Assembly: GCA_964428745.1 (NCBI GenBank)
Contig: CAYRYZ010000004.1
Span: 6,331-70,330, forward strand
Direction of reading: 5' to 3'
DNA length: 64,000 bases
Source of the DNA: GCA-002713455 sp964428745
Lineage (GTDB): Bacteria; Fidelibacterota; Marinisomatia; Marinisomatales; TCS55
Both the position numbers and the translations under genes were made by a program. Under the pieces are notes generated by a model, which did not search any database, was not told where the DNA came from, and saw only the letters and a program-made list of their open reading frames with translations. Positions 36,069 to 45,929 of the stretch are shown here, in pieces. Every line of letters starts with the position of its first letter. The first letter of the stretch is position 1.

Positions 36069-39000
36069 ATGATGGAGAAAGCATTCAAAGAAATAATGAC
36101 AAAGCGTCAAATAATTAATATTTTTCTTCTACTTGGAATCTTCGTTGCACTATTTGCTCTATTTAGGCCAAGCATTTGGCAAGAAAGAATTGAAACCTAT
36201 TTAAATAATCAACTAGTTAAAAAAGGCTGGTCGATAAATATAAGTGAGTTATCCGGACACTTATTTTTCAATCTCTATTCAGACAATGTAGATCTAATAC
36301 ATGAAAATGGTACATCAATATTGTTTCCTAAAGTAAGTGCTCATATTGAATTGATTCCGTTAATAGCGGGAAAAATAGTTCTAGATAAATTATTGGTGCC
36401 TGAGACCGAAATCAGGTTGTTAATTGGAGATGATAACAATGATTCTTTGATAGATAATATTAAATTTAAACCCGAAAAAATTCCTATCAACATAAATCAA
36501 ATCTTTTTAGATGGGAATATATATACATCCTACTCAGATTCAATTCCAGATGTTCAATTCCTCATTGATGGTAAAGTGAACTCATCTTTAGAAGAAATGA
36601 ATATTAGTTTAACTGAAATAGAGATTAGTTCTTCAATACCAGGCCTTAATTTTTCTGGAGAAGGTATTGATGGTGTTTTATCTTCAAAAAAAATTGACCT
36701 AAATATTGATAAAGGGAATATTAATGATTTTGAAATTAGTGGAGAATTTAATTATGATCTTGAGAATGATAAGTTTTTGATGGCGGAACTAGATTTACTT
36801 GAATATGAAATTCCAAAAAAAATATTTTCTCAATTACCGCTTCAACCTGAGTTATCTAAAATATCAGCCAAATTAAAGATTGAATCAGATATGAATTATT
36901 ATAGAGGAGATTTGTTGATAAAGAATGATTTGGGATTAGATATGACTGGAAAATTTAATCTTAAGAGATTAGATAATTTATTCCAATTAGATTCATTAAT
37001 ATTAACTGACGATGAAACAAGCTTAATAATTATTGGCGTTTATGAAAAGGCGGGACGTTTTAATGGAATTATTAACTTAGATAATCTAGATATAAGTGAT
37101 TGGATTTCAAAAAGCAAGGAAACAGATCTTTCAGGTTATTTATTGATAAATGGAGAAATGCCAGATAATGAAATATCTATATTAGATATTAATGCAGAAA
37201 TCAGTGAATCTATTCTTTTTGAAAGAGAACCTTCATCAATTTCAGGAGGTATATCTTACCAAAATAATAATTTATTTATAACTAATCCTATTACGTTAAC
37301 TATTGGTCCTTCAATCGTCTCAATTAAAGGAGAAGCAGACTTCGATAATAGGAGTATGAACTTGGACCTTTCATTAACAGAAGCTTCAACATTTTTGATC
37401 AATAATTTTTGGTCTGATTCACTTAATAGTGGAAATGCAACTGGGTCTATGAAAATGTTCGGCTCCTTCAATGAAATAGGTATCAACACAGAATTGATCA
37501 TTAACGATTTTAAATATAATGATATCATGTTGGACATTTTTGAGCTTTCATCAGAAATAGGAAATCTCAATAATTTAAATGATGGTTACGTTAATCTTAA
37601 GTTTGGAAATGGATTTTGGAAAGAATATGGATTTGAAAGTGGTACAGGTTCATTTCTTTTAAATAATAATTTTATAGAAATTTCAAGTTTTGAATTAAAA
37701 AATAAAGATGATTTTTTTCAATTTAATGGTTCCATAGAGTCTGATAGCGTGTTCACTTTGGATAGGTTGCAATTTGCATATCGAAATCACTACTTAATCA
37801 ATCTTAAACCAGTAAAAATCCTGTTTCAAGACGATTTTATTTCAACATTACCATTTGAAATTCATGTAGATGATGGCGTCGTTGAAGGATTTTTCAAAAC
37901 AAACCCTATAATGGGTAATTTGAAATTTTCAAATGTTACGACTGATTTACTGAGTTTATTTCCGTCAGGTTATTCTGAAAACTTAAAAGGGAATATTTTT
38001 GGAGACCTCACAATTGGGGAAAATTTAAATCCGAAAGCATTTGATCTGAACGTTAATCTTAAGAATGGAGAAATTGCTAACCAACCTTTTGATGATTTGG
38101 AAATTTTGACACATTACAATGATGGAGTTCTAGATTTAGAAGTTTTAAAACTAACTTACGGCAAAGATTCAAATTTTAACATAAAAGGTATATTGCCAGT
38201 TAACTATGATTCTAGCCGATCTGCGAAAGTGAATCTTAAATCTGAATTTAAAAATATTAATATGACGTTTTTTACACAGTTCTCAAACGTATGGAAAGAT
38301 AAACTCTTTGGAATATTCTCAGGTCAGCTTTCTATGGGCGGTACAACAAAGAATACGAATTTTAATATAAATGGTAAAATAGATAATACTTTTTATATGG
38401 GCGTCCCACTTGGAACACTGAAATGGAAAGGAAATTATACTGATAAAACATTGACATTTAGCGAATTCACTTCTGATTGGAGTGATAACCATATTTCAGG
38501 TTCAGCAATTTTACCTATCATATATGATCTTGCAGTAGCTGAAAAGACTTGGCATTCTGATGGAGAACTATTTGTAAAAACAGAAGGATCTTTTAAATCG
38601 GCAGTATTTTTATCAACCTTTTTAACAGAGACAGATTCTCTTGTTGGAGATATAAACATTAAATTGAATATTAAAGGTCCAACTGATAACTTAATTAGGG
38701 ACGGCGAAATATCCATAATAGATGGATCCATTTATACGGTATTAATGGATGAACCCATAAATAATATTGCAGCTTCAGCTACTTTATCAGATAATATTAT
38801 GAATATTAATTCATTTAGTTCTACCCTATATGACTCTGATTTAAAGAAGAATATTGATAATAATATAAATTTATCTGGAAAGATAAATTTTAAACGATTT
38901 TTTGAACCTAGATATGATTTGCAAATTTTAGGTGAAAATATATTTTATAGATCATTAAATGGAGATGTAGAAGGATATGGTGATTTAGATTTGACTTTAG

Positions 39001-39863
39001 TTGGAAAAGATACATTGGAAATAGTTGGTACTATTAAAGCAAAGAATGGGGCTATATACAAAGAATTCACTGGTGATGAGGCTGTAGCATCGATAGAAGA
39101 AAAAGGTCGGATAACAACAAACTATAATGTGCGCTTTCCAATTGAAGATACTTTTTCTATTAGGAATTCACAAATTGATGCAAAAATTACTGGAGAAATT
39201 GCTATGTCTAGGCAATTTGATAGTGATTGGAATTATGCTGGTGAAATCAAATTTATTGAAGGAAATATATATTATTATTTGGGCGACGTTTTTGAAGACC
39301 TTAGGGGCTCAATGACATTAGATGGAGAAGGTTTCAATCCTTTCCTTGAATTAAATGCTTCAACTCAAATAGGAGATGCCAAAATCATTCTGGGAGTTTA
39401 TGGACCGTTTGATAATCCGGAATGGAATTTTGATAGTGATAAGGGATATACTGAAAGTGATATTTTGCAGTTACTTACTTTTAATACTCGTGTGGCTGAA
39501 GAAGGAATAACCACTGAAGGTTTAGGTACTCAAGCACAAACAATTTTAGGCGCATATTTAGAAAGACAATTGGAGAGAAATTTCTTTAAGTCTACTGGGC
39601 TTAAATCCACCGGATTGATTGAAGATGTTGAAATCTCTGGTACGTCAGAATTAATTAACCCAGGGCAAGGTGAAGAATTTAGTATTAGCGCAAAAGTAAA
39701 TAAGAACTTCAGTTTAAGTTATAGACGGTCATTCTCATTGGAAGCAGCTTACAAAAACAAGGTAGGTGTTGAATATAAATTAAATCCTAATTTCTCGGTC
39801 ATTGGAAATGTGGATGAGACGGGACAAGTTCATATGAAGTTCCGTGTTCGCCGCGTATACTAG
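36069..39863 (+). CDS. tamB: TamB-family translocation/assembly module protein (DUF490)
   Basis: A 1264-residue AsmA/TamB-like envelope protein. One N-terminal signal-anchor helix (about residues 16-33) precedes a very long, beta-rich periplasmic region of repeated short strands; the C-terminal about 300 residues have the TamB/DUF490 features IGDAKIILGVYGPFDNPEWNF, ESDILQLLTFNTR and LGAYLERQLERNFF. TamB proteins bridge the inner membrane and an outer-membrane barrel and are implicated in barrel assembly and phospholipid transport. A bamA/tamA-type barrel gene follows 9 bases later, the usual pairing. The middle of the protein is too divergent to assign residue roles. Confidence 0.9.
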   Translation: MMEKAFKEIMTKRQIINIFLLLGIFVALFALFRPSIWQERIETYLNNQLVKKGWSINISELSGHLFFNLYSDNVDLIHENGTSILFPKVSAHIELIPLIAGKIVLDKLLVPETEIRLLIGDDNNDSLIDNIKFKPEKIPININQIFLDGNIYTSYSDSIPDVQFLIDGKVNSSLEEMNISLTEIEISSSIPGLNFSGEGIDGVLSSKKIDLNIDKGNINDFEISGEFNYDLENDKFLMAELDLLEYEIPKKIFSQLPLQPELSKISAKLKIESDMNYYRGDLLIKNDLGLDMTGKFNLKRLDNLFQLDSLILTDDETSLIIIGVYEKAGRFNGIINLDNLDISDWISKSKETDLSGYLLINGEMPDNEISILDINAEISESILFEREPSSISGGISYQNNNLFITNPITLTIGPSIVSIKGEADFDNRSMNLDLSLTEASTFLINNFWSDSLNSGNATGSMKMFGSFNEIGINTELIINDFKYNDIMLDIFELSSEIGNLNNLNDGYVNLKFGNGFWKEYGFESGTGSFLLNNNFIEISSFELKNKDDFFQFNGSIESDSVFTLDRLQFAYRNHYLINLKPVKILFQDDFISTLPFEIHVDDGVVEGFFKTNPIMGNLKFSNVTTDLLSLFPSGYSENLKGNIFGDLTIGENLNPKAFDLNVNLKNGEIANQPFDDLEILTHYNDGVLDLEVLKLTYGKDSNFNIKGILPVNYDSSRSAKVNLKSEFKNINMTFFTQFSNVWKDKLFGIFSGQLSMGGTTKNTNFNINGKIDNTFYMGVPLGTLKWKGNYTDKTLTFSEFTSDWSDNHISGSAILPIIYDLAVAEKTWHSDGELFVKTEGSFKSAVFLSTFLTETDSLVGDINIKLNIKGPTDNLIRDGEISIIDGSIYTVLMDEPINNIAASATLSDNIMNINSFSSTLYDSDLKKNIDNNINLSGKINFKRFFEPRYDLQILGENIFYRSLNGDVEGYGDLDLTLVGKDTLEIVGTIKAKNGAIYKEFTGDEAVASIEEKGRITTNYNVRFPIEDTFSIRNSQIDAKITGEIAMSRQFDSDWNYAGEIKFIEGNIYYYLGDVFEDLRGSMTLDGEGFNPFLELNASTQIGDAKIILGVYGPFDNPEWNFDSDKGYTESDILQLLTFNTRVAEEGITTEGLGTQAQTILGAYLERQLERNFFKSTGLKSTGLIEDVEISGTSELINPGQGEEFSISAKVNKNFSLSYRRSFSLEAAYKNKVGVEYKLNPNFSVIGNVDETGQVHMKFRVRRVY

Positions 39864-39872
39864 ACCGAGTAA

Positions 39873-41744
39873 ATGAAAAAAATAATATTATTTCTGGCAG
39901 TTATTGTCAATTATCCGTTGTCATCTCAATCTCAAGAGGATTACTTTGTTAATAAAGTATCTTTTGTTGGGAATGAAGTTCTAAGGAAATCTGACCTTTT
40001 CAACCAATTAGAACTTAAACCCTCATCACTATCACTTTTCTCAAAACCGACATTTGATCGACGTCTTTTGAAATTAGATGCAATCTCTATTAAAAATTAT
40101 TATCACTCGCAAGGTTTCCTGGAAGTTGCTGTTAAAGATTCATTCTCAATATCAAATGATGGAGTAGATGTATTTTTTGTTATTGAAGAGGGTAATAGAT
40201 ATTTATTGAATGATGTAAAGTTTAATGGGTTAAAGTCAATCAAAGAAAAATCAGTAAGATCAATTTTGGGCTTAAAACAAGGCGCCCCTTATAATCCAGT
40301 TCGAATTAATACTAATCTGACTCTTGTTGATGAAGAATACCAAGAGAAGGGGAAACTTTATGCAAAATTTGATATTCATCAGGAAATAAAAGATTCGGTA
40401 AATATTATTATCAATATTGATGAGGGGAATGATATCTATATTAATAAATCGTGGGTAAACGGAGTGGAGCGGATGGACTCAAGTTATGTCCTAAATGAAA
40501 TAGCATTTAATGAGGGAGATTTATTTAAAAAAACCCTTATGGACAAAACAAAACGTAATTTGCTCCAGACAGGATTTTTCTCATCAGCTAGTCTAGTTAC
40601 ACATCCTGCAAACGTGGATACTTTAGTTAACATTGAAGTAAGAATAAGAGAATTTCAAAATAGAGGTACGCAAGATATTGAGTTTGGTTATACAGATATT
40701 GAAGCTGTCCCTGGGATAACCTCTTTAGTCGGACTCGGTGGATCAGTTCGCTGGTCAGATAGAATGATTTTAGGTACAAATAATCGATTTGACGCTACTG
40801 GATCAATGGTTATGCCAACAGAAACAGGATTTATATACCCAAGATTTAATAGTGAAATGAAATTTTCAAATCAACGCCCATTTAAAATGAAAATTCCAAT
40901 TCAAATCAAATTATTTTTTCAACAATTCAAAAATTACGGAGATGAGTCGGGACCCTATGTACGTCGTTTTGGTTTACAATATTCAAATATTTTTCGATGG
41001 AATCGTCAAAGATCATTTTTAGATATTGGTGCAAGATTTGAACTGTTTGATAAATCCGAAGCATTTAATAATCAGATTGAGCAGCGGAAATTTAAAATAC
41101 ATCTTCACCAGGATAATCGTGATAATCCAATTTATCCACAAAAGGGTAATGTTTTAGTATTTCAATTAAATTCATTTGGTGGTGTATTAGGAGGTAATAG
41201 AACCTATAATAAATACGATATTGACCTTAGGCAATACTTATCTCCATTGAAAAATATTACCATTGCTGGAAGAATAAATGTTGGTATGATCTCTGGATGG
41301 AAGGCAGATTATGATAAGGATGATTCTGTTGAAATTGAAAGGGTTTTATATGAAAAGTTTTATTTAGGTGGAAGTAATACACTTCGTGGATTGAGGCCTC
41401 TTAGATTTTTTACCCATGCTACAGATAATGTTGATAATAATGATGATGGAATAGTAGATGATTCTGATGAATCTGATAAAATACCTTCAGGGAAAACAGC
41501 CAAATTTCTTACAAACTGGGAAATTAGGTTTCCATTATTTTGGAAAGTTGGTGCTGTACTTTTTTATGATGGCGGATCTATTAGCAATGATTTAATAACA
41601 ATTAAGTCGAGTGATTTAAGATGGAATCGTGGTGTTGGTATCACCATTAACTTGCCAATTGGACCTATACGTATTGATTATGGAGAAGATCTTAATGACC
41701 CAAATATAAAACAGTTTCATTTTGGTTTACTCTATGCATTTTAA
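39873..41744 (+). CDS. Outer-membrane assembly factor, BamA/TamA (Omp85) family
   Basis: A 623-residue Omp85 protein with an N-terminal signal peptide (MKKIILFLAVIVNYPLSSQSQ). About four POTRA-like domains cover residues 23-265 (VNKVSFVGNEVLRKSDL, LNDVKFNGLKSIKEKSVRSILGL, INKSWVNGVERMDSSYVL...). The C-terminal 16-strand barrel includes the VRRFGLQYSNIFRW region, the YEKFYLGGSNTLRGLRP motif (Omp85 VRGF/Y-like) and the beta-signal FHFGLLYAF at the end. Adjacent to tamB it may be TamA; with four or so POTRAs, BamA is also possible. Confidence 0.88.
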   Translation: MKKIILFLAVIVNYPLSSQSQEDYFVNKVSFVGNEVLRKSDLFNQLELKPSSLSLFSKPTFDRRLLKLDAISIKNYYHSQGFLEVAVKDSFSISNDGVDVFFVIEEGNRYLLNDVKFNGLKSIKEKSVRSILGLKQGAPYNPVRINTNLTLVDEEYQEKGKLYAKFDIHQEIKDSVNIIINIDEGNDIYINKSWVNGVERMDSSYVLNEIAFNEGDLFKKTLMDKTKRNLLQTGFFSSASLVTHPANVDTLVNIEVRIREFQNRGTQDIEFGYTDIEAVPGITSLVGLGGSVRWSDRMILGTNNRFDATGSMVMPTETGFIYPRFNSEMKFSNQRPFKMKIPIQIKLFFQQFKNYGDESGPYVRRFGLQYSNIFRWNRQRSFLDIGARFELFDKSEAFNNQIEQRKFKIHLHQDNRDNPIYPQKGNVLVFQLNSFGGVLGGNRTYNKYDIDLRQYLSPLKNITIAGRINVGMISGWKADYDKDDSVEIERVLYEKFYLGGSNTLRGLRPLRFFTHATDNVDNNDDGIVDDSDESDKIPSGKTAKFLTNWEIRFPLFWKVGAVLFYDGGSISNDLITIKSSDLRWNRGVGITINLPIGPIRIDYGEDLNDPNIKQFHFGLLYAF

Positions 41745-41825
41745 ATTGGAACATTATTATTTATTTTTTGTAAATAATAGGAATCAAGTTGTCGGGCAAA
41801 AAAGATTTCATCTAAATTCACAGCC

Positions 41826-41831
41826 TATAAT
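41826..41831 (+). promoter_or_regulatory. Possible -10 box before the TPR lipoprotein gene
   Basis: TATAAT about 15 bases before ATG 41847, in a 102-base intergenic stretch that also has an all-AT hairpin near 41756-41779. No good -35 is found at 16-18 bases. Confidence 0.25.
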
Positions 41832-41846
41832 TTGTTTGTTATTACA

Positions 41847-42338
41847 ATGAAAAATATATATAAACCATTAAGTATTATTTTTTTACTGATCGTGGGGTGC
41901 AGCCTATTCAAATCAGCCGAAGATCTTTATAATGAAGCAAATACGAAACGAGACCTTGGAGAACCAAAAGAATCCATAGTTTTGTTAAAACAACTTATTT
42001 CGAAATACGCTAATCATGAAAAAGCGCCTGACGCGCAATATCTTATTGCTGAAATTTATTATCGTGATCTTAGAGATTTCTCTATTGCAATTGAAGAATA
42101 CGAAAATTTAAAAAATAGTTTTCCAAATAGCAGCAAAGTTCCTTTTGCACTATTTATGCAGGGATTTATATACGCAAACATGCTATCAGACTTCAAGCTA
42201 GCAAAAATTTTCTATACTGAATTTTTAAACAGATATTCAGAACATGAACTAGCAGAGTCAGTTTCTTTTGAACTGAAATATCTCGGTCTAGATATCAATG
42301 AAATTCCAACTCTTAAACACTTAACAAAAACGAAATAA
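41847..42338 (+). CDS. TPR lipoprotein, BamD-like
   Basis: A 163-residue protein starting MKNIYKPLSIIFLLIVGC; Cys18 in LIVGC is a lipobox, so it is probably an outer-membrane-anchored lipoprotein. The mature part has TPR-like helices with AEDLYNEANTKRDLGEPKESIVLLKQLISKY, APDAQYLIAEIYY and a third repeat with LAKIFYTEFLNRY, the pattern of BamD (YfiO) and related proteins. ATG 41847 was preferred to TTG 41832. Its place after an Omp85 gene supports a role in barrel assembly, but it is shorter than typical BamD. Confidence 0.65.
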   Translation: MKNIYKPLSIIFLLIVGCSLFKSAEDLYNEANTKRDLGEPKESIVLLKQLISKYANHEKAPDAQYLIAEIYYRDLRDFSIAIEEYENLKNSFPNSSKVPFALFMQGFIYANMLSDFKLAKIFYTEFLNRYSEHELAESVSFELKYLGLDINEIPTLKHLTKTK

Positions 42339-42345
42339 TTTAATT

Positions 42346-43341
42346 ATGTCAGAATTTAGCTTATCCGAAATAAATGAACGTATCAGTAAACAATCAAAGT
42401 TTGTTGATTCTCTTAAAAAATCCATAGGAGAAGTGATTGTCGGTCAAAATGAATTGGTAGATAAAATATTAATTGGACTCCTTGCCAATGGACATATCTT
42501 GCTTGAAGGTGTCCCAGGCCTTGCTAAAACTCTTACGGTAAATACACTTGCTCAGGCAATTAATACCAGCTTCCAAAGGATCCAATTTACGCCTGATATG
42601 CTGCCTGCTGATCTATTGGGGACTTTAATCTTTAACCAAAAAAAAGCCTCTTTTGAAACTAGGAAAGGTCCAATTTTTTCAAATATTATTCTTGCCGATG
42701 AGATTAATCGTGCACCTTCAAAGGTTCAAAGTGCTTTACTTGAGGCAATGCAAGAGAGACAAGTAACTATTGGCGAAGAAACATTTAAGCTAGATAGTCC
42801 TTTTTTAGTCTTAGCTACTCAAAACCCCATCGAACAAGAAGGTACTTATCCTCTTCCAGAAGCTCAAATTGATAGATTTATGTTGAAGTTAAAAGTTGAT
42901 TATCCTAATATAGATGAAGAGCGAATAATCATGCGTCAATCGGCAAAAACAGGGGATCTAAAACCCATAAAAGCTACTGTAAAACCAAACGACATTATTA
43001 AAGCTCAATCGATAATAAATGATATATATGTTGATGAGAAAGTTGAAGATTATGTTTTAAACTTAGTATTTGCTACAAGAAACCCAGAAAAATTCAATTT
43101 AAATGATTTATCTCAGCTTATTGAATTTGGAGCAAGTCCCAGAGCAACCATTAATTTGGTTCTTGCAGCCAAGGCTCGTGCATTTTTAGAACATAGAGGC
43201 TATATCACTCCTGAAGATATTCGTTATATAGGAAAAGATGTGTTATGCCATCGTGTGATATTAACATATGAAGCTGAAGCTGAAGAATTGACTTCTTATG
43301 ATATTATTCAGAAACTCTTTGAATCAATAGAAATTCCATAA
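42346..43341 (+). CDS. MoxR-family AAA+ ATPase
   Basis: A 331-residue MoxR ATPase: Walker A GVPGLAKT (about residues 63-70), FTPDMLPADLLG, Walker B ILADEINRAPSKVQSALLEAM, sensor ATQNPIEQEGTYPLPEAQIDRF, and the lid domain with FGASPRATINL. MoxR proteins act as chaperones with VWA-type partners in complex maturation and stress responses. It leads a set with a DUF58 protein and a BatD-like protein. Confidence 0.93.
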   Translation: MSEFSLSEINERISKQSKFVDSLKKSIGEVIVGQNELVDKILIGLLANGHILLEGVPGLAKTLTVNTLAQAINTSFQRIQFTPDMLPADLLGTLIFNQKKASFETRKGPIFSNIILADEINRAPSKVQSALLEAMQERQVTIGEETFKLDSPFLVLATQNPIEQEGTYPLPEAQIDRFMLKLKVDYPNIDEERIIMRQSAKTGDLKPIKATVKPNDIIKAQSIINDIYVDEKVEDYVLNLVFATRNPEKFNLNDLSQLIEFGASPRATINLVLAAKARAFLEHRGYITPEDIRYIGKDVLCHRVILTYEAEAEELTSYDIIQKLFESIEIP

Positions 43342-43419
43342 TTGAATAATGAATTGATGCAGAACATCATTGTTTAATTGATATTATAATTTATCAACTT
43401 ATTCATCGTTCTATAGTTT

Positions 43420-44295
43420 ATGATACCAAAAGAAATAATCAAAAAAGTCCGACATATTGAAATTAGAACAAAGGGACTTGTAAATGATTTATTTGGAGGA
43501 GAATATCATTCTATTTTTAAAGGTAGAGGCATGACATTTTCTGAAGTTAGGGAATATGTTGCTGGTGATGATATTCGGATGATTGATTGGAATGTAACAG
43601 CTAGGAATGATGCCCCCTTTGTAAAGATTTTTGAAGAAGAGAGAGAATTGACGGTCTACCTTTTAGTTGATGTAAGCCAATCTGGAAACTTTGGGACTAT
43701 TAATCAATTCAAATCTGAACTTGCAGCTGAGATTGCTGCAGTTTTAGGTTTTTCAGCAATAAAGAATCAAGATAAAGTAGGCCTTATTCTTTTTAGTGAT
43801 GATGTTGAAAAATATATTGCACCTAAAAAAAATAAATCTCATATACTTCGTGTTATCCGAGAAGTTTTATTTAACAAACCAGCAAGTTCAGGCACATCAA
43901 TTCAGGCAGGTATTGACTTCCTTATGAATGTAGCAAAACGTAAATCCGTAGTTTTCCTAATATCTGACTTTATAGATCAAGGCTATTGGAAATCATTAAA
44001 ATTAGCAAATAATAAACACGATATGATTGGTATTAGAATTTCGGATCCTGCAGAACTATTGATTCCAGATATTGGACTAATTAAGGTTCAGGACCCAGAG
44101 ACTAATGAAAAAATATGGGTAGATGTCTCCTCAAACAAAGATCGTGAGAATCTTTCCAGAAGTGTTCAGGAAAAATGGGATATTTTCGAAAGAGAATGCA
44201 GTCGCAATCAATTTGATGTAATTAATATAAGCACAGAAAAAGACTATGTTAATCCACTTATGAATTTTTTTCGAAAACGTGAAAAACGTTTTTAG
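43420..44295 (+). CDS. DUF58 domain protein (von Willebrand factor A-like)
   Basis: A 291-residue protein of the DUF58 family: N-terminal KKVRHIEIRTKGLVNDLFGGEYHSIFKGRG, the FSEVREYVAGDDIRMIDWNVTAR signature, then a VWA-like fold with the metal-site-like DVSQSGNFG and FLISDFID. DUF58 proteins accompany MoxR ATPases almost universally; their biochemical role is not settled. It has a 78-base spacer from moxR and ends 3 bases before the next gene. Confidence 0.9.
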   Translation: MIPKEIIKKVRHIEIRTKGLVNDLFGGEYHSIFKGRGMTFSEVREYVAGDDIRMIDWNVTARNDAPFVKIFEEERELTVYLLVDVSQSGNFGTINQFKSELAAEIAAVLGFSAIKNQDKVGLILFSDDVEKYIAPKKNKSHILRVIREVLFNKPASSGTSIQAGIDFLMNVAKRKSVVFLISDFIDQGYWKSLKLANNKHDMIGIRISDPAELLIPDIGLIKVQDPETNEKIWVDVSSNKDRENLSRSVQEKWDIFERECSRNQFDVINISTEKDYVNPLMNFFRKREKRF

Positions 44296-44298
44296 TAG

Positions 44299-45261
44299 AT
44301 GAGCAAATATTTATATATAGTAATTATTCTTTTTATATCATGTAATCAAAGTAATGTAGCCAAATCTGTTGAGTTGACAGTCTCATTAGATACTAATTAT
44401 ACAACAATAGGAACGCCTGTTTCTTATTCTATATATATTAAATCACCAAAGGACAAGATCATAGAATTTCCTGATTGGATATTAGAAGATCCTATTGAAA
44501 TTCGATCAAAGTTTTTCGATAATTCAAAACATTTTTCTTCTTGGGGATCAAATCAAAAAGCTTCTGGTGAAATTGAAATGGTTTTTTGGGATACGGGTAG
44601 TGTCGTAATACCCGGTTATACAATTGCAGTACTAAACTCGGATAGCTCATTCAGTTACAATATGACTTCTGATTCAATGATAATTAATGTGATCTCAATA
44701 ACTGAAAAAGATCCAGCTTTTTTTCAGTCTGGTGGGCAAATAATGCCTATAAAAGACCCTGTTCCAGTAAAAATGCCTTTACCATGGAGAAACATTATTT
44801 TGACATTCATTATGTTATCTATTATTATAGGAATTTTTATTCTTTATAAAAATCGCGTCCAAGCAAAAGTTAATTATATGAGTCCTCAAACATACTTAGA
44901 TGGTCCCGATATAGTTGCTCTCGATAAATTAGAAAAGTTGCTTACCCTAGAGCTAGTAGATAAGAATAATGTTAAAGAGTTTTATGTACAGTTATCTTTT
45001 ATTCTTAGAGAATACACAGAAAATAGTTTGTTTATTAGAACTCTGGAAATGACGACAGAACAGATAAATACTCATAGAAATTTATTCCCATATCCTGATA
45101 ATTGTATTGATAGTTACTTAGATATTTTATCGACAGCTGATATGGCAAAATACGCAAAACATTATAATAATATAGATCGATGCAAAAGCGATTTAAACCA
45201 TTCTCGAAATTTTGTCCAAGATACAGTCCAATTTTGGAAACCTTCTTTTTCTATATCATAA
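44299..45261 (+). CDS. BatD-like membrane protein of the MoxR cluster
   Basis: A 320-residue protein with an N-terminal signal (MSKYLYIVIILFISC, a near-lipobox at Cys15), a beta-rich extracytoplasmic domain of about 140 residues (VSLDTNYTTIGTPVSYSIYI..., a 'BatD/oxygen tolerance' style immunoglobulin-like domain), one membrane helix (about residues 162-182, IILTFIMLSIIIGIFILY) and a cytoplasmic helical tail with FYVQLSFILREYTENSLFIRTLEMTTEQI. This order resembles BatD or DUF4381 proteins of Bat operons. No VWA-domain BatA/BatB gene follows; efp comes next. Confidence 0.65.
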   Translation: MSKYLYIVIILFISCNQSNVAKSVELTVSLDTNYTTIGTPVSYSIYIKSPKDKIIEFPDWILEDPIEIRSKFFDNSKHFSSWGSNQKASGEIEMVFWDTGSVVIPGYTIAVLNSDSSFSYNMTSDSMIINVISITEKDPAFFQSGGQIMPIKDPVPVKMPLPWRNIILTFIMLSIIIGIFILYKNRVQAKVNYMSPQTYLDGPDIVALDKLEKLLTLELVDKNNVKEFYVQLSFILREYTENSLFIRTLEMTTEQINTHRNLFPYPDNCIDSYLDILSTADMAKYAKHYNNIDRCKSDLNHSRNFVQDTVQFWKPSFSIS

Positions 45262-45322
45262 AAATTAGGGAGAATTTATTGTGCAAAAAGCTAAATTTGC
45301 CGGTTATAAATAAGGATAATTA

Positions 45323-45886
45323 ATGGCATCTACTTCAGATATTAAAAACGGTTCCGTAATACTACACAAAAATAAGAGGATGAAAGTGGTTGAATTTTTG
45401 CATGTAAAACCTGGTAAAGGCCCTGCTTTTGTTCGTACAAAACTAAAGGATATATTATCAGGTAAGATCATTGATGAAACCTTTAATGCCGGAGTTAAGC
45501 TTGAATTCTTAAAAATTGAAGCCAAAGAAATGCAATTTCTTTACAATGATGAGGATTCTCATGTTTTTATGGATAACATAACATATAATCAATTCAATGT
45601 TTACAATGACCAAGTTGGCGATACTAAGTTTTATCTTAAAGGAGGAGCAACTATAGATTTACTGTTTGATGGCGATGAAATTTTAGATATTCGTCTACCA
45701 TCTCATGTTATACTTGATGTAACAGAAACAGAGCCAGGAATTAAAGGTAACACTGCAACAGGGGCAACAAAACCAGCTACATTGGAAACTGGTTTTACCT
45801 TACAAGTGCCATTATTTATCGATGAAGGGGATAAAATAAAAATTGATACTCGATCTGGAGAATATATTGAACGAGTAAAATCTTAA
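45323..45886 (+). CDS. efp: Translation elongation factor P
   Basis: A 187-residue three-domain EF-P that relieves ribosome stalling at polyproline. The loop at the tip of domain I is VKPGKG, with Lys32 at the position that is beta-lysylated by EpmA/EpmB in enterobacteria or otherwise modified elsewhere; no modification enzyme is encoded in the window. The C-terminal domain has the typical GFTLQVPLFIDEGDKIKIDTRSGEYIERV. A Shine-Dalgarno-like AAGGA (45312-45316) precedes ATG 45323. Confidence 0.96.
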   Translation: MASTSDIKNGSVILHKNKRMKVVEFLHVKPGKGPAFVRTKLKDILSGKIIDETFNAGVKLEFLKIEAKEMQFLYNDEDSHVFMDNITYNQFNVYNDQVGDTKFYLKGGATIDLLFDGDEILDIRLPSHVILDVTETEPGIKGNTATGATKPATLETGFTLQVPLFIDEGDKIKIDTRSGEYIERVKS

Positions 45887-45929
45887 TCGTATCTTCAGGG
45901 GTTATACATAACTAATTAAAGAGAGAATA

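Noticed and set aside
41756..41779. Terminator after the bamA-like gene
   Set aside because: TATTATTTA/TAAATAATA forms a stem of A-T pairs only and is not followed by a T run.
43352..43375. Weak hairpin after moxR (AATTGATG/CATCATT)
   Set aside because: Short stem with a bulge and no proper U tract; moxR and the DUF58 gene are expected to be co-transcribed.
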